Below, in pieces: positions 62,582 to 64,000 of a stretch of 64,000 nt of DNA. Location of the stretch: the NCBI GenBank assembly GCA_003212345.1, contig QCPZ01000002.1, positions 124,001-188,000 on the forward strand, in the 5' to 3' direction. The translations under genes were made by a program, and so were the position numbers. Numbering within the stretch: the first letter of the stretch is position 1; every line of letters begins with the position of its first letter. Source of the DNA: SAR116 cluster bacterium AG-447-A06 (GTDB lineage Bacteria; Pseudomonadota; Alphaproteobacteria; Puniceispirillales; Puniceispirillaceae). Below the pieces are notes generated by a model. It saw only the letters and a program-made list of their open reading frames with translations. It was not told the origin of the DNA and did no database searches.

Positions 62582-64000
62582 ATGATCAGATTATTTTATT
62601 CAGTTATTCGAGGACTTGTCGAGCTGCCAAAACAGTTACGCTGGAGCTATCTGCCGCCACTGATGGTTTACCTTGCCGCCGGGGTTTCTGGCCTAACCGC
62701 AATTGTTGGTACTTTCTTTATCAAGGATTATTTAAACCTCTCGGCAGCATTTCTCGCTAGCCTTGGCTTTTGGGCAGGCTTGCCATGGGCACTTAAAATG
62801 CCACTTGGACATCTGGTCGATTTGATTTGGCAACGTAAAGCCTACCTAGTCGGGCTTGGAGCAGCAATAATTAGCGCGAGCCTTTTGATCATGCATGGGC
62901 TGATTGGCCACACCGCCTTTATGGCAGAAATCATGCCTGTTGAAACGTGGTTTGTCATCAGTGTGATTTTGGGACCAGTGGGCTATGTCATTCAGGACGT
63001 TGTGGCCGATGCAATGACGGTTGAGGCGGTTCCCGAAAAGAATAAAGATGGCACAAGCATCGCCAAGGACCATTTAAAAATCATGCATACAACAATGCAA
63101 ACACTCGGCCGATTTGCCATTATTGGCGGCACAGTTCTGGTTTCGCTTGTCAATGTAATCATGTTTGCCAATGTCGACAATCTAGATGATGCCGCCCGAA
63201 TTGATCTCTATGCAGATATCTATCTTTATGCGTTGATTATTCCAGTGATTTCGGTTGCTGGTGTTGTTTTAGCGCACCTGCAAAAAGCCTATAATGAAGC
63301 ACAAAACCCGCAACCACCCCAAATCGCATCAAGCCATCATCAAAGGCCTGAGGTCAACTGGTCAATTCTCACTGGTAGTCTGGTTTTTGTAATCTTCTCG
63401 TTAGGTGTTGGCACATCAGGGATAGGATACGCACAGGAAATTGTCTTCGCAGGATCGGTTGGCATAATCTTGTTCTTAATGAACCGCTTAGTGCGCTTTT
63501 TACCACACGAACAACGAATGACGGTTATTGGAACAGCAATCATTATTTTTACTTTTCGTGCGATGCCAAGCCCTGGGCCTGGTTTGACATGGTTTGAAAT
63601 TGATCAACTTCTATTCAATGAGCAATTTTTGTCCATCCTATCGCTTGTTGCATCAATTCTGACTCTTGCTGGCATTATTTTGCTACGCCCTTTCATGGCG
63701 AACAACTCAATCGCCTATATTATTGTTTTTCTCTCAATTGCCGGTGCGGTGCTTTTCTTGCCAAGTGTTGGGATGTATTACGGCCTGCATGAATGGACCG
63801 CATCCAACAGCGGTGGAATTGTTGACGCCAAATTTATCGCTATTATAAATACCGCTGTCGAGTCCCCACTCGGCCAGGTCGCAATGATCCCTCTGCTTGC
63901 TTGGATTGCTCGTAATGCACCTGCTCATTTAAAGGCAACATTTTTTGCTGTCTTTGCCTCATTTACTAATCTAGCACTCTCGGCAAGTGCACTTGGAACC
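62582..64000 (+). CDS. BT1/folate-biopterin-type MFS transporter (3' end outside window)
   Basis: An open frame of 473 codons from ATG at 62582 to the window edge. It is a polytopic membrane protein. GYVIQDVVADAMTVEAVP (about residue 135) is a hallmark of the BT1/folate-biopterin transporter family, related to the MFS. A long cytoplasmic loop (HLQKAYNEAQNPQPPQ) separates two halves. Members move folates, pterins or other solutes; the substrate is unknown. It follows nitronate monooxygenase by 93 bases. There is only a weak GGGG before the start. Confidence 0.82.
   Translation, partial: MIRLFYSVIRGLVELPKQLRWSYLPPLMVYLAAGVSGLTAIVGTFFIKDYLNLSAAFLASLGFWAGLPWALKMPLGHLVDLIWQRKAYLVGLGAAIISASLLIMHGLIGHTAFMAEIMPVETWFVISVILGPVGYVIQDVVADAMTVEAVPEKNKDGTSIAKDHLKIMHTTMQTLGRFAIIGGTVLVSLVNVIMFANVDNLDDAARIDLYADIYLYALIIPVISVAGVVLAHLQKAYNEAQNPQPPQIASSHHQRPEVNWSILTGSLVFVIFSLGVGTSGIGYAQEIVFAGSVGIILFLMNRLVRFLPHEQRMTVIGTAIIIFTFRAMPSPGPGLTWFEIDQLLFNEQFLSILSLVASILTLAGIILLRPFMANNSIAYIIVFLSIAGAVLFLPSVGMYYGLHEWTASNSGGIVDAKFIAIINTAVESPLGQVAMIPLLAWIARNAPAHLKATFFAVFASFTNLALSASALGT

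Noticed and set aside
1-64000. CRISPR arrays, insertion sequences, integrases, toxin-antitoxin pairs, phage genes.
   Set aside because: No regular repeats, transposase or integrase motifs were seen on either strand.

Overview
The window looks like chromosome of a free-living, probably marine, alphaproteobacterium with moderate to low GC. The gene repertoire (two tripartite tricarboxylate transporters, a tungstate ABC transporter, family III CoA-transferases, a phosphonate-type importer, nitronate monooxygenase, Atm1-type exporter) would fit a SAR116-like oligotroph. That placement is inference from gene content; no rRNA or other marker gene is present.

Layout. (1) 1-8 kb: a truncated SDR, an APH-fold kinase-like protein, an alpha/beta hydrolase overlapping a cytoplasmic BisC/TorA-type molybdoenzyme, an MBL-fold hydrolase, a small SET protein and an Old Yellow Enzyme. 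(2) 8-15 kb: a minus-strand acyl-CoA operon (enoyl-CoA hydratase, CoA-transferase, acyl-CoA dehydrogenase, ADP-forming acyl-CoA synthetase) and an MmgE/PrpD protein. (3) 15-28 kb: a phosphorus and glycerol block: phnD-phnC-phnE-phnE with two HAD phosphatases, two histidine phosphatases, a Na/Pi cotransporter, and glpR-glpD divergent from glpK. No C-P lyase or phosphonatase gene is present. (4) 28.3-31.8 kb: an AT-rich islet with GT2, a nucleoside-phosphorylase-like protein, a spore-photoproduct-lyase-like radical SAM protein and an SDR, next to a degenerate 3' half of tRNA-fMet. (5) 32-42 kb: enoyl-CoA hydratase plus acyl-CoA synthetase, a sulfite-oxidase-family molybdoenzyme, a DUF3604 protein, an MFS carrier, a YghU-type GST, ureidoglycine aminohydrolase and an FAH-family enzyme. 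(6) 42-48.7 kb: aspartate dehydrogenase (NadX-type), the first TTT transporter, a PrpF/oxalomesaconate-tautomerase-like isomerase and a beta-hydroxyacid dehydrogenase. (7) 48.9-51.2 kb: tupBCA. (8) 51.2-59 kb: a quinone oxidoreductase, the second TTT transporter, a ThDP enzyme and a CoA-transferase of unusual domain order. (9) 59-64 kb: an Atm1-type ABC exporter, nitronate monooxygenase and a truncated BT1-type transporter.

Common themes are uptake of small organic acids and their breakdown through CoA thioesters, and phosphorus acquisition. All three operons that begin with a periplasmic binding protein have a strong hairpin directly after that gene. No CRISPR array, transposase, integrase or complete RNA gene was found.
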